NCBI GenBank assembly: GCA_045802605.1
Contig: JBJMQS010000040.1
Coordinates: forward strand, 1-64,000
Direction: 5' to 3'
Length of the DNA stretch: 64,000 nucleotides
Origin: JBJMQS01 sp045802605
GTDB taxonomy: Bacteria > Planctomycetota > Planctomycetia > Gemmatales > Gemmataceae
This document shows, in pieces, positions 1 to 9,367 of this stretch. Numbering within the stretch: position 1 is the stretch's first letter; every line of letters starts with the position of its first letter. The notes beneath the pieces are model-generated. The model did not search any database, was not told where the DNA came from, and saw only the letters and a program-made list of their open reading frames with translations. Made by a program: the position numbers and the translations under genes.

Positions 1-587
1 GGGTCGCTTGCATGCTCACGCAAGCCGTGAGCATGGCACCCGATGTCGGTCGCTAACCATTGACGCAGATACTGTTCGTGCCGCGCCACTCGGGGCGCTT
101 ACGCAACCCCGCTCGCCAAAATCCCTTGAACGAAACACCGGTTCCCATTTTCATTTGCCTTCGGCCCCAAAGTGTCGGATAGTTCCTCTTGGCATTTCCT
201 GTTGGCCGCGGCCGAGGTCAACAGAAATGTCCGCGGACTGTTCTGGGGGATGCGAGCGGGCGAGCGCCTCACGTTTTGTGAGGCGGGTGCTTCCACTTCT
301 GTGGGGCCCATGCCCAATTGCGGTCGTCGCAGACGAACACCACCACCATTACTACCACCACCGCAAGCGACGACCGGGCGGCCATTTCCACTGCTCGCCC
401 GGAGTGCCGCCCATTAAACAAGGCGGCGAGCTTCGTCAACTTCCGCAAAGTGGCGTGAGAGGAGCAAGCGCTCCTGCTCGAAGCGGAAGATTCACCAACA
501 ACAACTCAAACGCCCACTACACCCGCTCGCATTTTCCCAGGCAGTGCTGCGCGCAGCGATCCCTGTGTCATCGCGAGGCTTCGTCGT
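1..587. other. Leading intergenic stretch, no supported gene
   Basis: I see no credible gene here. Open frames exist on both strands, but their translations are rich in Arg, His, Cys and Ser, look like no protein family, and overlap one another. A 10-bp perfect inverted repeat with a 5-nt loop lies at 11-35 (arms 11-20 and 26-35). It could be a terminator for a gene beyond the left edge or part of a dispersed repeat. The remainder includes a short run of ACC-type triplets near 341-362 with no evident role. Confidence 0.6.
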
Positions 588-664
588 GTCATTCCGAGGC
601 TCAGCGAGGAATCTGCTAGCGAAAGTCAATTGCGGGCAGATTCCTCGCAGAGCCTCGGAATGAC
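588..664. repeat. Intergenic inverted repeat, 'CCGAGGCT..GCGAGG' family, copy 1
   Basis: Two 29-nt arms (588-616 and 636-664) are inverted copies of each other with a single mismatch, separated by a 19-nt loop. A clearly related element lies at 9368-9434, sharing the arm pattern CCGAGGCT...GCGAGG.ATCTG. The copy lies in intergenic DNA and encodes nothing recognisable. A strong hairpin in RNA is expected on either strand. Confidence 0.85.
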
Positions 665-670
665 AAAAAC

Positions 671-707
671 CTCACTGGTTCCCAAACGGAGTTTGGGAAC
701 CAGTGAG
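671..707. repeat. Inverted repeat, 'GTTCCCAAAC' family
   Basis: A perfect 17-bp inverted repeat with a 3-nt loop (arms 671-687 and 691-707). The core GTTCCCAAAC-nnn-GTTTGGGAAC recurs at 25942-25966 and, with one change, at 26045-26069. This makes it a dispersed intergenic family rather than a single terminator. Confidence 0.85.
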
Positions 708-724
708 GGAACGAGGACAAACAC

Positions 725-762
725 AAACAAAAAAACCGCGCCTCGAATTAACGAGGCGCGGT
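725..762 (-). terminator. Rho-independent terminator of the methyltransferase gene
   Basis: On the minus strand an 11-bp perfect GC-rich stem (752-762 paired with 735-745) with a 6-nt loop is followed directly by a run of seven T residues. It begins 25 nt after the stop codon of the minus-strand methyltransferase gene. This is the clearest intrinsic terminator in the window. Confidence 0.85.
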
Positions 763-786
763 CGAGTTGTTCGGATGATCGAACGC

Positions 787-2421
787 TTACGCGATCAAGA
801 GACCGGCCTTGGCGAGCTTCGGGAGTTGCTGTTCCAAAGTCGGAGCCAGTGCTTTGCGGATCATCATCTTGTCGGTGACCGGTTTGCCATCGATCTGCAT
901 GTTGAGCACACCGCGGGCCACCAGGTCGGAAATATGATCGATCAGCTCGGCATGGGTGTTCTCGCCGTTGACGAACTGAATCAACTGGCGGTCGAAGTCG
1001 CTGAGGGTCACGCTCTGGTGCAAGGCATTCGCGACGCGGTGACCTTGGGTGGCTTGGTAGCGAGCCAGCGGCAACGCGGTCGGCTTCACGGAGACTTCGG
1101 TCACGAACTGCGGACCCCACACGTGCAGCTCAACGACGGCGGTGAAGGCTGTCGCGTAAGCGGAGAGGATGGCCTTCCCGAGGTTGGCCTGGTCTTCTTT
1201 CGTCTGCTGGTCGCTGGGTGTCGCACCTTCGGAGATTCGCTTGCGAGCGTCGATGCACAGTTCAGGGAACGGCAGCGCTTCCGGATATTTCTCGGACAGA
1301 ATCAAGAACGCCGCCTTCACGATCGGGTCGCTGCTCGTCAGCGTCCGGCCATCGAACGCCTTGAAGGCCTCGGCCGCACCCGGAGCAAGGTCCGGAGCCG
1401 GCTTCTCGGGCTTGAGCGGCGACGACACGCGGAACTGGGTGACCATTTCCGGAGTGAGCTGGTAGTTGGGCCGAACGTCCTGGCGGACGAGCAACGTCTG
1501 GCGGAACATGCGATTTCGCAAGAAGTCCATGTATTGCTCGAGCTGCACTTGCTCGGGAGCGATGTTGCGGAGCGTCTGCTGGGCTTCGGGCGAGAAGCTC
1601 GAAGGCAACATGACCACGAAGTCGGCTTCACCCAAGAACCGCAGGCCCTTCGGCGCAAACATCTTCACGAATTCGTGGAAGTACATCGGGTGATTGTTCT
1701 CTTCCAGGTGATCGTGGAAGAGATAGTTGTCAGTCTGCTTGCTGAGGAGCTCGAGCTCTTGCTTGAGGAACATGCCGTACGGCGTGCTCTCCTGACGCGA
1801 TTGCTTGGCGAGGAAATCGAGCAAGGCCCGCGACTGCTGAATCCGCTGCACCGGATCTTTAAACGGCCCGGCGTGAATGTTCATCATGTCGCGGATCATG
1901 CCGCGCATGTGCCAGCCGGGGTACGTGTTGTAGCTGATGTAAGCCACGCCGTTGGGAGCGAGCAGCTTGCCGCACACTTCGAGAATCTTTTCTTGAACCG
2001 CTCGGGGAACCCAAGAGAAGACGCCGTGCGCGATGATGTAATCGAATTGGCCCAAGTCGTCGGCAATGTCCGCGATCGACATGTGCTTGAGCTCGAGGTT
2101 CTTGACACCGACCGCTTGAGCGGTCTGCATCGCCTCGTCATTTTGCCGCTTGGAGAGCTCGATGCCGACGCACTTGGCGCCAGGCAGCGAGGACGCGATG
2201 CCGGTGATGTTGGCGCCGCGGCCCGAGCCCAATTCCAGCACCCGGCACTTATCGAGCGGGGCCGGCTTCATCCCGAATAGGGTGGCCACGGTGGCCAGCC
2301 GATCGGGGTGCGATTGGGGGAACGGATCGTTCGGATACGGCACCTGATCGTAGCTGTAATCCGAGTGCGTGCCTGGAGTTGTAGTGAGCGAAGGCTGGCT
2401 AGTCGGCGTTGTGCCCGTCAT
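787..2421 (-). CDS. SAM-dependent methyltransferase with methyltransferase regulatory domain
   Basis: A 544-residue class I methyltransferase. The SAM-binding motif I, VLELGSGRG, is at about residues 61-69, followed by typical post-motif acidic and aromatic segments (motif around FDYIIAHGVFSWV). The second half matches the layout of proteins carrying a methyltransferase regulatory domain and a C-terminal winged-helix-like region, as in bacterial protein-lysine methyltransferase-like enzymes. The substrate cannot be told from sequence. I chose the ATG at 2421 because the 29 codons upstream of it are Arg/Cys-rich and unlike the family; no strong Shine-Dalgarno sequence is visible. The gene ends just before a strong intrinsic terminator. 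It lies downstream of the cytochrome gene on the same strand, 151 bp away, so it may be transcribed separately. Confidence 0.85.
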   Translation of the reverse strand: MTGTTPTSQPSLTTTPGTHSDYSYDQVPYPNDPFPQSHPDRLATVATLFGMKPAPLDKCRVLELGSGRGANITGIASSLPGAKCVGIELSKRQNDEAMQTAQAVGVKNLELKHMSIADIADDLGQFDYIIAHGVFSWVPRAVQEKILEVCGKLLAPNGVAYISYNTYPGWHMRGMIRDMMNIHAGPFKDPVQRIQQSRALLDFLAKQSRQESTPYGMFLKQELELLSKQTDNYLFHDHLEENNHPMYFHEFVKMFAPKGLRFLGEADFVVMLPSSFSPEAQQTLRNIAPEQVQLEQYMDFLRNRMFRQTLLVRQDVRPNYQLTPEMVTQFRVSSPLKPEKPAPDLAPGAAEAFKAFDGRTLTSSDPIVKAAFLILSEKYPEALPFPELCIDARKRISEGATPSDQQTKEDQANLGKAILSAYATAFTAVVELHVWGPQFVTEVSVKPTALPLARYQATQGHRVANALHQSVTLSDFDRQLIQFVNGENTHAELIDHISDLVARGVLNMQIDGKPVTDKMMIRKALAPTLEQQLPKLAKAGLLIA

Positions 2422-2572
2422 CGGTGTCGTCCTGCAAAAGGCGCGGCGAGGCCGCAAAAGGGATCGAGTTAGAACTATTAAAGTACAGGCCGGCGCAGGG
2501 CGTAACAAGAGGCGAACCGCGCCTAAGTTGTGTGCTTAATCGGATTTTGGCGATTTGGCCTAAGTTCCGGCA

Positions 2573-4246
2573 TCACTCTTTCGGTGCTGGCGGCGGGCCT
2601 TGGCCTCGGCGGGTGTGGTCGATCTTGGGCCAATTTCGTTCGAACTTGAATTTGTTGTCGTTATCAACGTCGTGGCATTTTTGACACATTTGATCGACCA
2701 GCAACATGATGTTTTGGTCGTACTTGCCATTGGTGTGCAGACGATCGCCGGGATTCTTACGCCAGGGATTCAGCGCAGCGCGATAGGCCATGTTGTTCGG
2801 ATTGGAGGCGTGCAAACTGCCGGGGCCATGGCAACTCTCGCAGCCGACATTTTCCAGGTGTGGCGTTTTCTTCTCGTCAACAAACCCAGTGTTGTTGAGG
2901 AAGCCGACGGCATGGCACACGATGCATTCGCCGTCATACTGGCGAAGTGTGGGTTTAACCGCTTTTTTGACGAGTGTTTCGTAAGCGTGGAAGTGGGCGG
3001 TCTTTTTGTACTTCGCCCACACTCCATCTTGCTCGTGACACATCTTGCATTTGTCGGAGCCGATAAACGCCACACTCGCTTGCGGAAACTGGGTCTGCAA
3101 CGGATGGGGCCCGCGCGGGTACTTGTACATCAGCTCGTCGTCTTTTACTTTTTGCGCATACTCTTGGAGCACTTCGACGACTGGGTGACCTTGCTCTTTG
3201 TCTTTATCCGTTTCAAGTTCGGGAGTCATTTTCACAAGTTCGTAATGGAGATCGAAGCCGGTGCCGTCCGCTTTCCGAAATGCGCCGACGACGCCGATGA
3301 AGCGAGCGCGCCAGCCGACGTTTACGATCATCGTGTTGCCGACCATCTTTGGCATCTGCGGCGGCTCCTCTTCCAATGAGCGGCACAAGATGACATCCAA
3401 TTTTGGAAATGCCTTTGCGACGGCTTCGGCTTCGTTGGGCAAGCCTTGCAAAAGCAACACTCGCAGATCTACCTTTTGACTGTCGAACTTTTTGAGGACA
3501 TCCGGGATGACGTTTTGATTGTCAGCGAACTTTAGCGTCTTGTCGTCCAGGCCGGCTGAGATAGGCGTCCCATTCCGAATAGCCGGCGTCATAACAGAAA
3601 AGGAGCCGACGGTGGGTGCGCCGTTTTGGCCGGGCACAATCGCGGAGTCTTCAAGCATCGCGGGCCGGCCATTCAGCGCCGGGAACAAATTTTCGCGATC
3701 GAGCAGATTCGCAGCCAAAATATGTTGGCTGGGATTTGCCTGCAATTGAAAATAAGCAAACAGTGGATCAATCAGAGGCAGGTTGAAATCATTCGGGCCG
3801 ACGCCGACGGCCGTGTACCCGAGCAGATTTAGCTCTTTCATCGACGTGACGTATTTGAGGATGGTCTGCGGACGGATGGAAACTGTGTTTGATCGTGATT
3901 CGTATTTCTCTTTGACAATGTCGCCCAAATCCATTGCAACGACGGGCCAGCCCTTCTCCTTCAGCTTCATCAGGAAGTTGTAGCGCCGTTCGAAGCCGCC
4001 GTATTGCGGATCGCTACAACCGCAGAATTTGAGATAGCTATGTTGCTCGCCGCTGAGGAACAAAACCATATCTGGCTTTTTGCCTTCGGGCCAGCGCGAG
4101 AACAGTTGTGGGGGCAGGTCTTTGGAGCAGGGCGATTTGATGGCTGGTGGATCGGCGGAGAGCAACTCAAAGCTGCCGAGGAATGCGAAGAGGCAGGCGT
4201 AGGCCGCGACCAATGCGATTCGACTACGGTTAGGAAACTGGGGCAT
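2573..4246 (-). CDS. Secreted tetraheme cytochrome c with UshA-like N-terminal domain
   Basis: A 557-residue exported protein. An N-terminal signal peptide (Arg-rich start, then ALVAAYACLFAFLGSF) leads into a domain resembling the 5'-nucleotidase/UshA metallophosphatase fold: a CGC..P.YGG..RR motif, then AMDLGD and GPND where active enzymes have GD and GNH. The metal ligands therefore look degenerate. The C-terminal third carries four CxxCH heme c sites (CKMCH, CIVCH, CESCH, CQKCH), the last near residue 521. Similar proteins have been called UshA-like (seleno)proteins because one Cys of CGC is selenocysteine in some relatives; here both are ordinary Cys codons. The start at 4246 is chosen because it yields a clean signal peptide. 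It is the last gene of a minus-strand series. An electron-transfer role in the periplasm is inferred; partner and substrate are unknown. Confidence 0.8.
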   Translation of the reverse strand: MPQFPNRSRIALVAAYACLFAFLGSFELLSADPPAIKSPCSKDLPPQLFSRWPEGKKPDMVLFLSGEQHSYLKFCGCSDPQYGGFERRYNFLMKLKEKGWPVVAMDLGDIVKEKYESRSNTVSIRPQTILKYVTSMKELNLLGYTAVGVGPNDFNLPLIDPLFAYFQLQANPSQHILAANLLDRENLFPALNGRPAMLEDSAIVPGQNGAPTVGSFSVMTPAIRNGTPISAGLDDKTLKFADNQNVIPDVLKKFDSQKVDLRVLLLQGLPNEAEAVAKAFPKLDVILCRSLEEEPPQMPKMVGNTMIVNVGWRARFIGVVGAFRKADGTGFDLHYELVKMTPELETDKDKEQGHPVVEVLQEYAQKVKDDELMYKYPRGPHPLQTQFPQASVAFIGSDKCKMCHEQDGVWAKYKKTAHFHAYETLVKKAVKPTLRQYDGECIVCHAVGFLNNTGFVDEKKTPHLENVGCESCHGPGSLHASNPNNMAYRAALNPWRKNPGDRLHTNGKYDQNIMLLVDQMCQKCHDVDNDNKFKFERNWPKIDHTRRGQGPPPAPKE

Positions 4247-4354
4247 AGCGCGCGTCCTCGCGGAAATTCCTGCCGCATCCATACCAAATCGACGAGGATG
4301 CGAACATCCCTTATCGGTATTATCGGCATTCGGGCGACATTTCGCCGCGCCAAA

Positions 4355-5707
4355 TTACTGGTAGGCCGAACCGACCACCGGAATGCGGATTCGCCGGGGT
4401 TTTGCTCCACCCAATTCCAAAATGACCGCGCTCCCGTTGGGCAGGGGCCCGGAGTGGGTGTTGGGCGCGATTTCCAGCTTCAACTCCCAGCCGCTGGCCA
4501 CGCCCGGACGCTGTTTCATGCTCGCTTTCACAATGTCCGGTGTGCAAGAAATGAAGCGCAGGTCCAAATCGGGCCGCATAGCCGTGATGATGACGGTTTT
4601 GCTCATGGGCCGGTCGCCGCGGAAGTTGCCGAGGTTAATTTGGTCATCGTCTTTGCCTTCGATTCGGATGTCGCCGCGGACCGAGCCCGAGACGATCGCC
4701 ACCGTTTCAAACGGTGTGCCTTGATTGAATGTGAGATGCTTGCGGAATGGGCCAAGTTCGAGCAGATGACCGTTCAGATTTTCGTGAATTGTGAGCGGGA
4801 CAACATAGCCGGCCCGGACCCGTGTCGGCGGTTGAGTCGGATAATCCGCCGGAATCTTATAGCTGGCGTACTCGCACTCGCGCGGGCTCAACGCTTTCGG
4901 CTGACCGAATACGAAGCATGGATCATTAGGCAATTGAGGCACGTCCACGGGGAAGTCATCGCGCGTCGCCGACCAAATGATGTAGTTCACTACGCGCACG
5001 TCGCCGGCCTTGATGTCGCCCAGCTCCATGTTGTTGGGCGCAAGCTGCGCCGGAGAGACAATCACGATCGGCACTTCAAACCGAATTTCGCTCGGCTGCG
5101 GATCCGCGCCGGAGTAGCTCATCTCGGCCGTATGGCGCACGGCCCCGGGGCTGCTCGTGTCGAAGACATCAAATCGAAAAACCGCCAAGCTCATACCGAG
5201 TTGCTCGTCGGCCGCGGGCACTATGACCGGCGCTTCGTTGACGGTCATCGGCTTCCAATCAACGGCGGCGATCGTGCCCACGAGCCACAAGATCGATGGA
5301 TCGAAGCCGGCCGCACCGGAAATTGCGTGCGCGGCACTGAGCTCGGCGATTTGCCGCACCGATTTGAGTGCCGCGCTGGAGCTGACATTACCGAGGTAAA
5401 TCTTCGTGCACTTGTTGCAGCTCTGCGAACGCAGAACGACCTTGGCTGGTACCGGGTGGGGATTCGCCATCCAGAAATCGCATTTCAACGGGACGCTTTT
5501 TTCCACTTCCCGGGCGTAAGACGAATCGTTCGGGTCCCAGATCGCCGTGCGCTCGGGAATGAGCAACGAAGGGGCGTCAATCTTGTGTTGCTTTTGCTTC
5601 GGCTGAGATGGCGGCGCAGGCGGGGTGTACTGCAGCATGAACGACAAGCCGCCGACCGAGCCCACCAAGATCAAAATGGGCAGAACGACTCGAAGGAAAC
5701 TGCGCAT
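4355..5707 (-). CDS. Membrane-anchored DUF1573/ASH-like protein
   Basis: A 450-residue protein with an N-terminal signal anchor (residues about 4-24, LRVVLPILILVGSVGGLSFML) followed by a Pro-rich linker and beta-rich repeats. Segments such as the CNKC motif near residue 97, the 'R.D..IN.GNFRGDRPMSKTVIITA' region and the closing IRIPVVGSAYQ resemble DUF1573/ASH immunoglobulin-like domains, which are common in planctomycete exported proteins. No catalytic motif is seen. It lies 46 bp downstream of the UVR-motif gene and 108 bp upstream of the cytochrome gene, all on the minus strand, so co-transcription is likely. A structural or binding role outside the membrane is inferred; the family assignment is by resemblance only. 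Confidence 0.65.
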   Translation of the reverse strand: MRSFLRVVLPILILVGSVGGLSFMLQYTPPAPPSQPKQKQHKIDAPSLLIPERTAIWDPNDSSYAREVEKSVPLKCDFWMANPHPVPAKVVLRSQSCNKCTKIYLGNVSSSAALKSVRQIAELSAAHAISGAAGFDPSILWLVGTIAAVDWKPMTVNEAPVIVPAADEQLGMSLAVFRFDVFDTSSPGAVRHTAEMSYSGADPQPSEIRFEVPIVIVSPAQLAPNNMELGDIKAGDVRVVNYIIWSATRDDFPVDVPQLPNDPCFVFGQPKALSPRECEYASYKIPADYPTQPPTRVRAGYVVPLTIHENLNGHLLELGPFRKHLTFNQGTPFETVAIVSGSVRGDIRIEGKDDDQINLGNFRGDRPMSKTVIITAMRPDLDLRFISCTPDIVKASMKQRPGVASGWELKLEIAPNTHSGPLPNGSAVILELGGAKPRRIRIPVVGSAYQ

Positions 5708-5753
5708 GGCGAGCCCGACTCGAAGAATAAGTCAACTGACGTAGCTTTGGATT

Positions 5754-6521
5754 CTACGAATCGGCGTGCGATGAGGTTCTCGGTCCGTGGTCGCGATTGC
5801 GAATTTGGTCGCGGAGCCGAGCGGCCGCCTCATAATCCTCTTCATCGACCGCCCGGGCCAATTGCTCGTTCAGCGTGGTATCGATGTTGTGCTTTTCGCG
5901 TAATGCCTGTTCGGATACTCGAAGTTGCTGGAGCATGCCGTCCCGTTCGGCCTGCTCTTCCAGCCCGTGCTCGGCGAGAAACGAGAGGATCCGCCTTTGC
6001 CCCTCGTGCAGTGCCTCGACGGCCCGCTCGGGGTCCTCGGCTTCGAGGTGCTTGGCGGCTTCGGCCTGCGTGCGGTGGAATAGAACGAAGCCCCGGTACT
6101 GCTCGTGGGCCAGCGTAAATTCTTCGTTCGGCGAATGGTCTTTCAGGAAATCCATGAACGCCAAGGTATGGTCGGAGTCCGACAGGGCGCGGTCAAAATC
6201 GTGCAACGCCAACCAGGCCATCCGGCGATGGTAGAACTGCACGAACTCGCGGTCGGCACCCTGGCACTGGTCGTCGTCGGGCACCCAATCTTTGCCCATT
6301 CGCTCGGCCCGCTCGGCTTCGTGTTGCAGGTAATCAAAGAAGGTAAAGTGGCCGTGCGGCCGCTCGCCATCGGGGCGGCCTACGATTTCCATCTGAAGCA
6401 AACCGAGATCGAGCCGAAGCTGAATGACCTCCCGGCCATCGCGTGCACGGACGAGCCGGGCTTGGACCATGCCCGGTTTGTATTCCCAACCTCGGAGGAT
6501 CGCGTCTAAATCGTTCGCCAC
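5754..6521 (-). CDS. UvrB/UvrC (UVR) motif-containing protein
   Basis: A 255-residue cytosolic protein. The C-terminal 30 residues before the tail (LNEQLARAVDEEDYEAAARL and on to RDQI) form a UVR motif, the helical hairpin by which UvrB and UvrC interact; it also occurs in McsA and Clp-associated proteins. The rest is predicted mostly helical with many charged residues and no enzyme motif. The start is a GTG at 6521 preceded by an AAGG sequence 6 nt away. The gene begins 9 nt after the stop of the M16 peptidase, so the two are almost surely co-transcribed and perhaps translationally coupled. This arrangement recurs in planctomycetes as far as I recall. Function unknown; an adaptor role is inferred from the motif. 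Confidence 0.75.
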   Translation of the reverse strand: MANDLDAILRGWEYKPGMVQARLVRARDGREVIQLRLDLGLLQMEIVGRPDGERPHGHFTFFDYLQHEAERAERMGKDWVPDDDQCQGADREFVQFYHRRMAWLALHDFDRALSDSDHTLAFMDFLKDHSPNEEFTLAHEQYRGFVLFHRTQAEAAKHLEAEDPERAVEALHEGQRRILSFLAEHGLEEQAERDGMLQQLRVSEQALREKHNIDTTLNEQLARAVDEEDYEAAARLRDQIRNRDHGPRTSSHADS

Positions 6522-6530
6522 GGGAACCTT

Positions 6531-9221
6531 TTACTTTTTCAGCGGCTGGCCTTTTTCATCGACCGGCCCGGCTGCCACCACAATCATACGCTCTGGGTCC
6601 AAATATTTGCGAGCGACGTTGCGAACATCTTCGGGAGTTACGGACCCAATTTGCCGGCGGTACTCCTCCAAATAGTTGAAGCCCAACCCAAAACGTTCAA
6701 TCTGCAAGAGTTGTTCCGCAATCATGCCGGAGGAGGCAAATCGGAACGGCAGGCTCCCAAGCAAATAGGACTTGGCATCCTCGACTTCTCGGGCCTCGGG
6801 GACCTCGGTTCGGATTCGCTTAAGTTCTTCCAGAAAGACATCTTTGACGACGTTAAACTTGTTGGGCCGGGTGCCGATGTAGCATGCGAACATACCGGGC
6901 TCCTCGCCGGCAGAATCGGTAACGTTGGCGGATACGGTATAAGCCAGCCCCATGCGATCCCGTAGCCGGGCCGACAGGCGATCGGTAAATCCGGTGCCCG
7001 TGCCAAGCACGTAATCCATCACCCGCAGTTTGTAGTAATCCGCGTCGACGCGGCGGATGCCGGCATGGCCCATGTAGAAGTACAACTGGACCGATTCGGG
7101 CATGGTGATGATCTTCTCGCGCGAGTGGTCTGGCATCGTGACCGGCGGCAAGTGAAGCTGAGCCTGATCGTTCGGCTTCCAATCGGCCGTGACACGTCGC
7201 AACAACTCTTGCACCCGCACTGCATCAAAGTCGCCGACGATGGCCACAATCGTACGGTTCGGCGCAAACAGCGTGCGGTGAAACGCACGGCAATCATCGG
7301 CCGTCAGTTTGGAAACGGTGACTTTCGTGCCCAACGTGGGCCGGCCCAACGGGTGTGGGCCATAGACTTCGGTCTTAAAGACCTCGGCTGCCTTTGTGTC
7401 GGGCTCCATCTCAAGTTCTTCGATCGCCGACAAGGTCTGCTCGCGCACCCGCTCAAACGCATCCTGCGGGAAAGCCGGGTGAGTGAGACAGTCGAACAAC
7501 AGATCAATTCCCAAGGGCAGGTCGGGGGCGAGAACTTTCAGGCTGCCACCCGAGGGCGTGAGGTTCAGTTGCCCACCTACGTATTCGATCAGGTTGGCGA
7601 TCTCGCGGCCCGACCGCTTGGTCGTGCCCTCTTCGAGCAAGCTGCCCGCCAGCGTAGCGATGCCGGACTTGTCCGCTGGCTCGACAAAGCGAACGTTGCG
7701 GACAAAGACTTGCGTCGAAACGATGGGCAAGCGATGGTTTTCGAGCAACAGCAAAGTGAGGCCGTTGGGCAATACCACGCGCTGAGTGGTGTTGAGGTCG
7801 ATGCTGCCGCCGCCGGCGGCGGCTGGTGCGAGGCGACCCGGTTTCGTCTGCAATTCGGTGGCCTGTCCTCCCGCTTTGTCGCCTTCTTTCGGAATTGACC
7901 AGACGACGACGCGAGTCTTCACGTCGAGATATTTCTTGGCCACTCGGCGCACATCGTCTGCCGTGACTGCCTCCACAGCGGGTAGATAATTCTTCAGTCG
8001 GTCCAGACCGTCGATGGCGATGCCGCGAGCCAGTGTTTGACAGAGGTTGTGTACGCTTTCTTTGCCGAAGATCTCGTTGCTGATCAAAACGCGCTTGGCG
8101 CGTTGCAATTCCTCATCGCCGACGCGCTCATTGGCCAATTTGGTCAAATGCTCGAGAACCATGTTCTCGGCTTGCTCCCGCGGCTTGCCTTGGAGCATTT
8201 CTACGTCGAGTTCGAACCATCCCGGATATCGGCCGCATGAGTTGCCGGCTCGCACCGAACTGGCGAGGCGGGCGTCTTCGACCAGCGCGCGATAAAGTCG
8301 GCCAGTCCGGCCCGCGGTCAAAATCTCTTGGATGACGTCGAGGGGCGCTTCGTCCGCCGCACCGGCCTTCACGCCGTTGAAGCCCATGAGCATCCGCGCC
8401 ACTTCGAACTTGCTGGGGAACTCGTGATGCTCGGGTGCGGCCCGCGACACGGGATGGGCAACTTTCCGGCCCGGCAGATTGCCGCGCGGGATCGACTCGA
8501 ATTTCTCGCGCACCTTGACCAGTGTTTTGTCGGGATCGAAGTCGCCGCAGATCACGAACACAGCATTGTTCGGGTGATACCAGCGGTCGTAGTGGCCTTT
8601 GATCACCGTGGGGTTGGCATCTTCGACGTGCTTCTGCAAGCCGATGACGGGGTGGCCGTATGGTGCCTCGGATCCGAACAACCGGGGCAAAATGGCTTTT
8701 TGTTCCAGATCGAACGGACCATCTTCGTTGCGGTGAAGCTCGGAGATGACCGCGCCTTTTTCTTGCTCGAATTCATGTTTGGCGTCGATGCGAATGTTCC
8801 GCATTCGATCGGCTTCGATATCGAGCGCGACTTCCCAGCGATCGGCCGCGAAATCGAAGTGGTAGCACGTGAGATCTTCGGAGGTCCAAGCGTTGTTGTG
8901 TCCGCCGTTGCGCTGAGTCATGCGATCGACGTCGCCGGGCATCATCTTCTCGGTGCCCTTGAACATGAGGTGTTCGAGGTAATGGGAGAGCCCCGTGGCG
9001 TCGAGTTCCTCGTCGGCCGCGCCCACCTTGTAGGTCATCATGGTGGTGACGACGCCGGAACCGGGCACCTTTTTAAGAACGACTTGAAGGCCGTTACCGA
9101 GGGTTTCGATGCGCACGTCGTTGAAGAAAGCGGCCGCCGCTCGCATCGCGGGATCGTTTGGCTCGGCCGACATAACGAACATGGGAACGGTGATGAGTAG
9201 CAAGGCCGCGAGGAAGCGCAT
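6531..9221 (-). CDS. Secreted M16 (pitrilysin/insulinase) family metallopeptidase, two-lobed
   Basis: An 896-residue exported zinc peptidase. A signal peptide (residues 1-18) precedes an N-terminal M16 unit carrying the inverted zinc motif HYLEH at residues 80-84 (His80, Glu83, His84) and a downstream Glu in the ISELHRNEDGPFD segment. A second M16 unit in the C-terminal half (from about residue 470, starting near RVVLPNGLTLLLLENHRLP) lacks HxxEH and would be the inactive half of the clamshell. M16 enzymes of this length carry both halves in one chain. The ATG at 9221 was chosen because it gives the signal peptide; the upstream codons are unlike coding sequence. It heads the minus-strand series with the UVR protein, the DUF1573-like protein and the tetraheme cytochrome. 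Confidence 0.92.
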   Translation of the reverse strand: MRFLAALLLITVPMFVMSAEPNDPAMRAAAAFFNDVRIETLGNGLQVVLKKVPGSGVVTTMMTYKVGAADEELDATGLSHYLEHLMFKGTEKMMPGDVDRMTQRNGGHNNAWTSEDLTCYHFDFAADRWEVALDIEADRMRNIRIDAKHEFEQEKGAVISELHRNEDGPFDLEQKAILPRLFGSEAPYGHPVIGLQKHVEDANPTVIKGHYDRWYHPNNAVFVICGDFDPDKTLVKVREKFESIPRGNLPGRKVAHPVSRAAPEHHEFPSKFEVARMLMGFNGVKAGAADEAPLDVIQEILTAGRTGRLYRALVEDARLASSVRAGNSCGRYPGWFELDVEMLQGKPREQAENMVLEHLTKLANERVGDEELQRAKRVLISNEIFGKESVHNLCQTLARGIAIDGLDRLKNYLPAVEAVTADDVRRVAKKYLDVKTRVVVWSIPKEGDKAGGQATELQTKPGRLAPAAAGGGSIDLNTTQRVVLPNGLTLLLLENHRLPIVSTQVFVRNVRFVEPADKSGIATLAGSLLEEGTTKRSGREIANLIEYVGGQLNLTPSGGSLKVLAPDLPLGIDLLFDCLTHPAFPQDAFERVREQTLSAIEELEMEPDTKAAEVFKTEVYGPHPLGRPTLGTKVTVSKLTADDCRAFHRTLFAPNRTIVAIVGDFDAVRVQELLRRVTADWKPNDQAQLHLPPVTMPDHSREKIITMPESVQLYFYMGHAGIRRVDADYYKLRVMDYVLGTGTGFTDRLSARLRDRMGLAYTVSANVTDSAGEEPGMFACYIGTRPNKFNVVKDVFLEELKRIRTEVPEAREVEDAKSYLLGSLPFRFASSGMIAEQLLQIERFGLGFNYLEEYRRQIGSVTPEDVRNVARKYLDPERMIVVAAGPVDEKGQPLKK

Positions 9222-9367
9222 GGTGAAGCCCGCCGAGAGTGTTTGGACGCCTCGACAGGCTAATGGTGAATTGTGAGTCCGGCAAGGGATGCGTGTAACG
9301 GAGATGGTGGGCGTCTGAGTATGCTTTGTTGATTCCGAAAGCTCTTTGCACCATGCCAAGCGCTTAA

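Noticed and set aside
8..619. A 203-codon plus-strand frame at the left edge
   Set aside because: Composition is unlike neighbouring genes (His/Arg/Ser/Cys runs), and its end runs into the hairpin repeat at 588-664.
703..2280. A 525-codon plus-strand open frame opposite the methyltransferase
   Set aside because: Arg/Leu/His-rich translation with no domain, while the minus strand encodes a motif-bearing methyltransferase followed by a terminator.
3970..4410. A minus-strand frame overlapping the cytochrome start
   Set aside because: It is in another frame of the signal-peptide region and has no signal or domain; the cytochrome start at 4246 explains the region.
4004..6118. A 704-codon plus-strand open frame
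   Set aside because: It runs antisense to the cytochrome, DUF1573-like and UVR genes. Its translation is Arg/His-rich with no family resemblance, and the minus-strand frames have clear motifs, so it is a shadow of GC-rich codon usage.
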